Shown: positions 6,044 to 6,850 of the stretch, in pieces
Numbering within the stretch: the stretch's first letter is position 1
Layout of the letters: every line of letters starts with the position of its first letter
NCBI GenBank assembly: GCA_035444405.1
Contig: DAOMOP010000214.1
Coordinates: forward strand, 1 to 6,850
Origin: DAOMOP01 sp035444405
Lineage (GTDB): Bacteria > Pseudomonadota > Gammaproteobacteria > Burkholderiales > Rhodocyclaceae
Reading direction: 5' to 3'
DNA: 6,850 bases
Program-made: the position numbers and the translations under genes
Notes under the pieces: model-generated
Database searches by the model: none
Seen by the model: only the letters and a program-made list of their open reading frames with translations
Told to the model about the DNA's origin: nothing

Positions 6044-6525
6044 ACACCCCCGCCGGCGAGCGCGCACTCGCCTATCTGCGCTCGCACCACGTGATGACGC
6101 TTGCCACGCAAGGCTCGGCCGGCGTATGGGCGGCGGCGGTGTTCTACGTCAGCGACGGCTTCACGCTGTACTTCCTGTCGGCGCCGACGAGCCGTCACGC
6201 GCTGAACCTGCGCGAGGATCCGCGCGTGGCCGTGACGGTGCAGGAAGATTACGCCGACTGGCCGCAGATCAAGGGGGTGCAGGCCGAGGGCACGGCGTGC
6301 GAGATCGCGGGTGCGGACGAGGCGCACGCGCGCCGGCTGTATGCCGACAAGTTCCCCGTCGTCGGCCGGCTCGCGCAGGCACCGGCGGCGATCGTCAAGG
6401 CGATGGCACGCGTGCGCTGGTATCGCTTCGTGCCCGGACACCTGTACTTCATCGACAACGCGGCCGGCTTCGGCCACCGCGACGCGATCGACTGCGCGGC
6501 CTGCGACGCGGTGCGCTTGCGCTGA
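6040..6525 (+). CDS. FMN-binding split-barrel protein, YhbP/UPF0306-like
   Basis: This 161-aa protein resembles the pyridoxamine-5'-phosphate-oxidase-like split barrel family. Compared with E. coli YhbP as I remember it, shared features are HVMTLAT (17-23), the AVFYVSDGFTLYFLSAPTSRHALNL strand-turn-helix (33-57), IKGVQAEGTACEI (77-89), the RRLYADKFPVVGRLAQAP region (98-115) and LYFIDNAAGFGHRDAI (135-150). The last is the most family-specific segment. Related proteins bind FMN or other flavins, but the substrate of this branch is not known, so no reaction is assigned. The ATG at 6040 overlaps the TGA of the activator gene (ATGA), and only a weak AGG precedes it, so translation is probably coupled to the regulator. 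A tie to phenol metabolism is suggested by position only. Three cysteines near the C-terminus (DCAACD, 151-156, has two) are notable but unexplained. Confidence 0.82.
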   Translation: MNTPAGERALAYLRSHHVMTLATQGSAGVWAAAVFYVSDGFTLYFLSAPTSRHALNLREDPRVAVTVQEDYADWPQIKGVQAEGTACEIAGADEAHARRLYADKFPVVGRLAQAPAAIVKAMARVRWYRFVPGHLYFIDNAAGFGHRDAIDCAACDAVRLR

Positions 6526-6530
6526 CGAAG

Positions 6531-6551
6531 CCGCGCTGCGCGCGAGCGCGG
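6531..6551 (+). repeat. GC-rich hairpin just upstream of the aroC ribosome binding site
   Basis: Arms CCGCGCT (6531-6537) and AGCGCGG (6545-6551) are exact reverse complements with a 7-nt GC loop. No T-run follows, so it is not a standard terminator. It ends 2 nt before the aroC Shine-Dalgarno sequence and could affect aroC translation or mRNA ends. Confidence 0.4.
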
Positions 6552-6565
6552 ACGGGAGGTGACAC

Positions 6566-6850
6566 ATGTCGGGCAACACCACGGGGCGTCTCTTCTGCGT
6601 GAGCTCGTTCGGCGAGTCGCACGGTCCGGCGATCGGCTGCGTCGTCGACGGCTGTCCGCCGCGGCTCGCGCTGTCGGCCGCCGACATCCAGGTCGAGCTC
6701 GACCGCCGCAAGCCCGGCACCTCGCGCCACGTCACGCAGCGCCGCGAGCCCGACACCGTCGAGATCCTGTCCGGCGTCTTCGAGGGAGTGACCACCGGCA
6801 CGCCGATCGCGCTCCTGATCCGCAACCAGGACCAGCGCTCGGACGACTAC
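6566..6850 (+). CDS. aroC: Chorismate synthase, N-terminal part
   Basis: The first 95 codons are present and the gene runs off the window. The enzyme makes chorismate from 5-enolpyruvylshikimate-3-phosphate, the last common step to aromatic amino acids, and needs reduced FMN. The N-terminus MSGNTTGRLFCVSSFGESHG contains the family signature GESHGPAIGCVVDGCPP (16-32), with the catalytic-type histidine at residue 19. DRRKPG (46-51) and the EPDTVEILSGVFEGVTTGTPI segment (61-81) follow, all typical of the bacterial enzyme. GGGAGGTGA (6554-6562) lies a few bases before the ATG at 6566. It starts 40 nt after the YhbP-like gene and may be co-transcribed with it or have its own promoter; I see no clear one in the gap. 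A housekeeping gene here suggests this is an edge of the catabolic cluster. Confidence 0.97.
   Translation, partial: MSGNTTGRLFCVSSFGESHGPAIGCVVDGCPPRLALSAADIQVELDRRKPGTSRHVTQRREPDTVEILSGVFEGVTTGTPIALLIRNQDQRSDDY

Noticed and set aside
1..6850. CRISPR arrays, tRNA or rRNA genes, insertion sequences or attachment sites
   Set aside because: No regularly spaced repeats, RNA gene signatures, transposase motifs or terminal inverted repeats were recognised.

Overview
The window looks like DNA from a high-GC betaproteobacterium that degrades phenol anaerobically, of the Thauera / Aromatoleum / Azoarcus kind. I recognise the three genes of phenylphosphate synthase (ppsA, ppsB, ppsC), followed by the start of a UbiD-family phenylphosphate carboxylase subunit. 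Next to them sits a divergently transcribed XylR/DmpR-type sigma-54 activator. The genus is an inference from gene content and G+C-rich codon use; no RNA gene or other taxonomic marker is present.

Layout: on the minus strand, reading from about 3973 down to 1, lie ppsA (611 aa), ppsB (372 aa), ppsC (222 aa, GTG start) and a 5' fragment of a ppc carboxylase gene (86 codons, cut by the window edge). The gaps are 22, 13 and 56 nt, so this is almost certainly one operon. A perfect 13-bp stem-loop surrounds the ppsC stop codon, at the border between the synthase and carboxylase genes. On the plus strand lie the regulator (4301-6043, 580 aa), a small FMN split-barrel protein of the YhbP/UPF0306 type whose start overlaps the regulator stop as ATGA, and the 5' end of aroC (chorismate synthase, cut by the window edge).

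The 327-bp divergent control region (3974-4300) is the most informative part. It carries a -24/-12 promoter facing ppsA (TGGCAC-N5-TTGC). About 117 bp upstream of the predicted transcript start is a 15/16 match to the XylR/DmpR upstream activating sequence. A perfect FNR/Anr-type box (TTGAT-N4-ATCAA) lies where it could act as a class II activator site for the regulator gene. There are also two further palindromes. I infer a feed-forward circuit: low oxygen acts through an FNR-family protein to raise regulator synthesis, the regulator senses phenol, and sigma-54 polymerase then transcribes pps-ppc.

The pathway: PpsB binds ATP and, with PpsA, phosphorylates a catalytic histidine on PpsA (His569 here). 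PpsA passes the phosphoryl group to phenol, giving phenylphosphate, with AMP and phosphate as by-products. PpsC (CBS plus ACT-like domains) stimulates the reaction. Phenylphosphate carboxylase (Ppc) then makes 4-hydroxybenzoate. The pathway itself is known. What deserves a second look is the control region, the intercistronic stem-loop, the YhbP-like gene coupled to the regulator, and the resemblance of PpsA+PpsB to a split dikinase with its own substrate domain.
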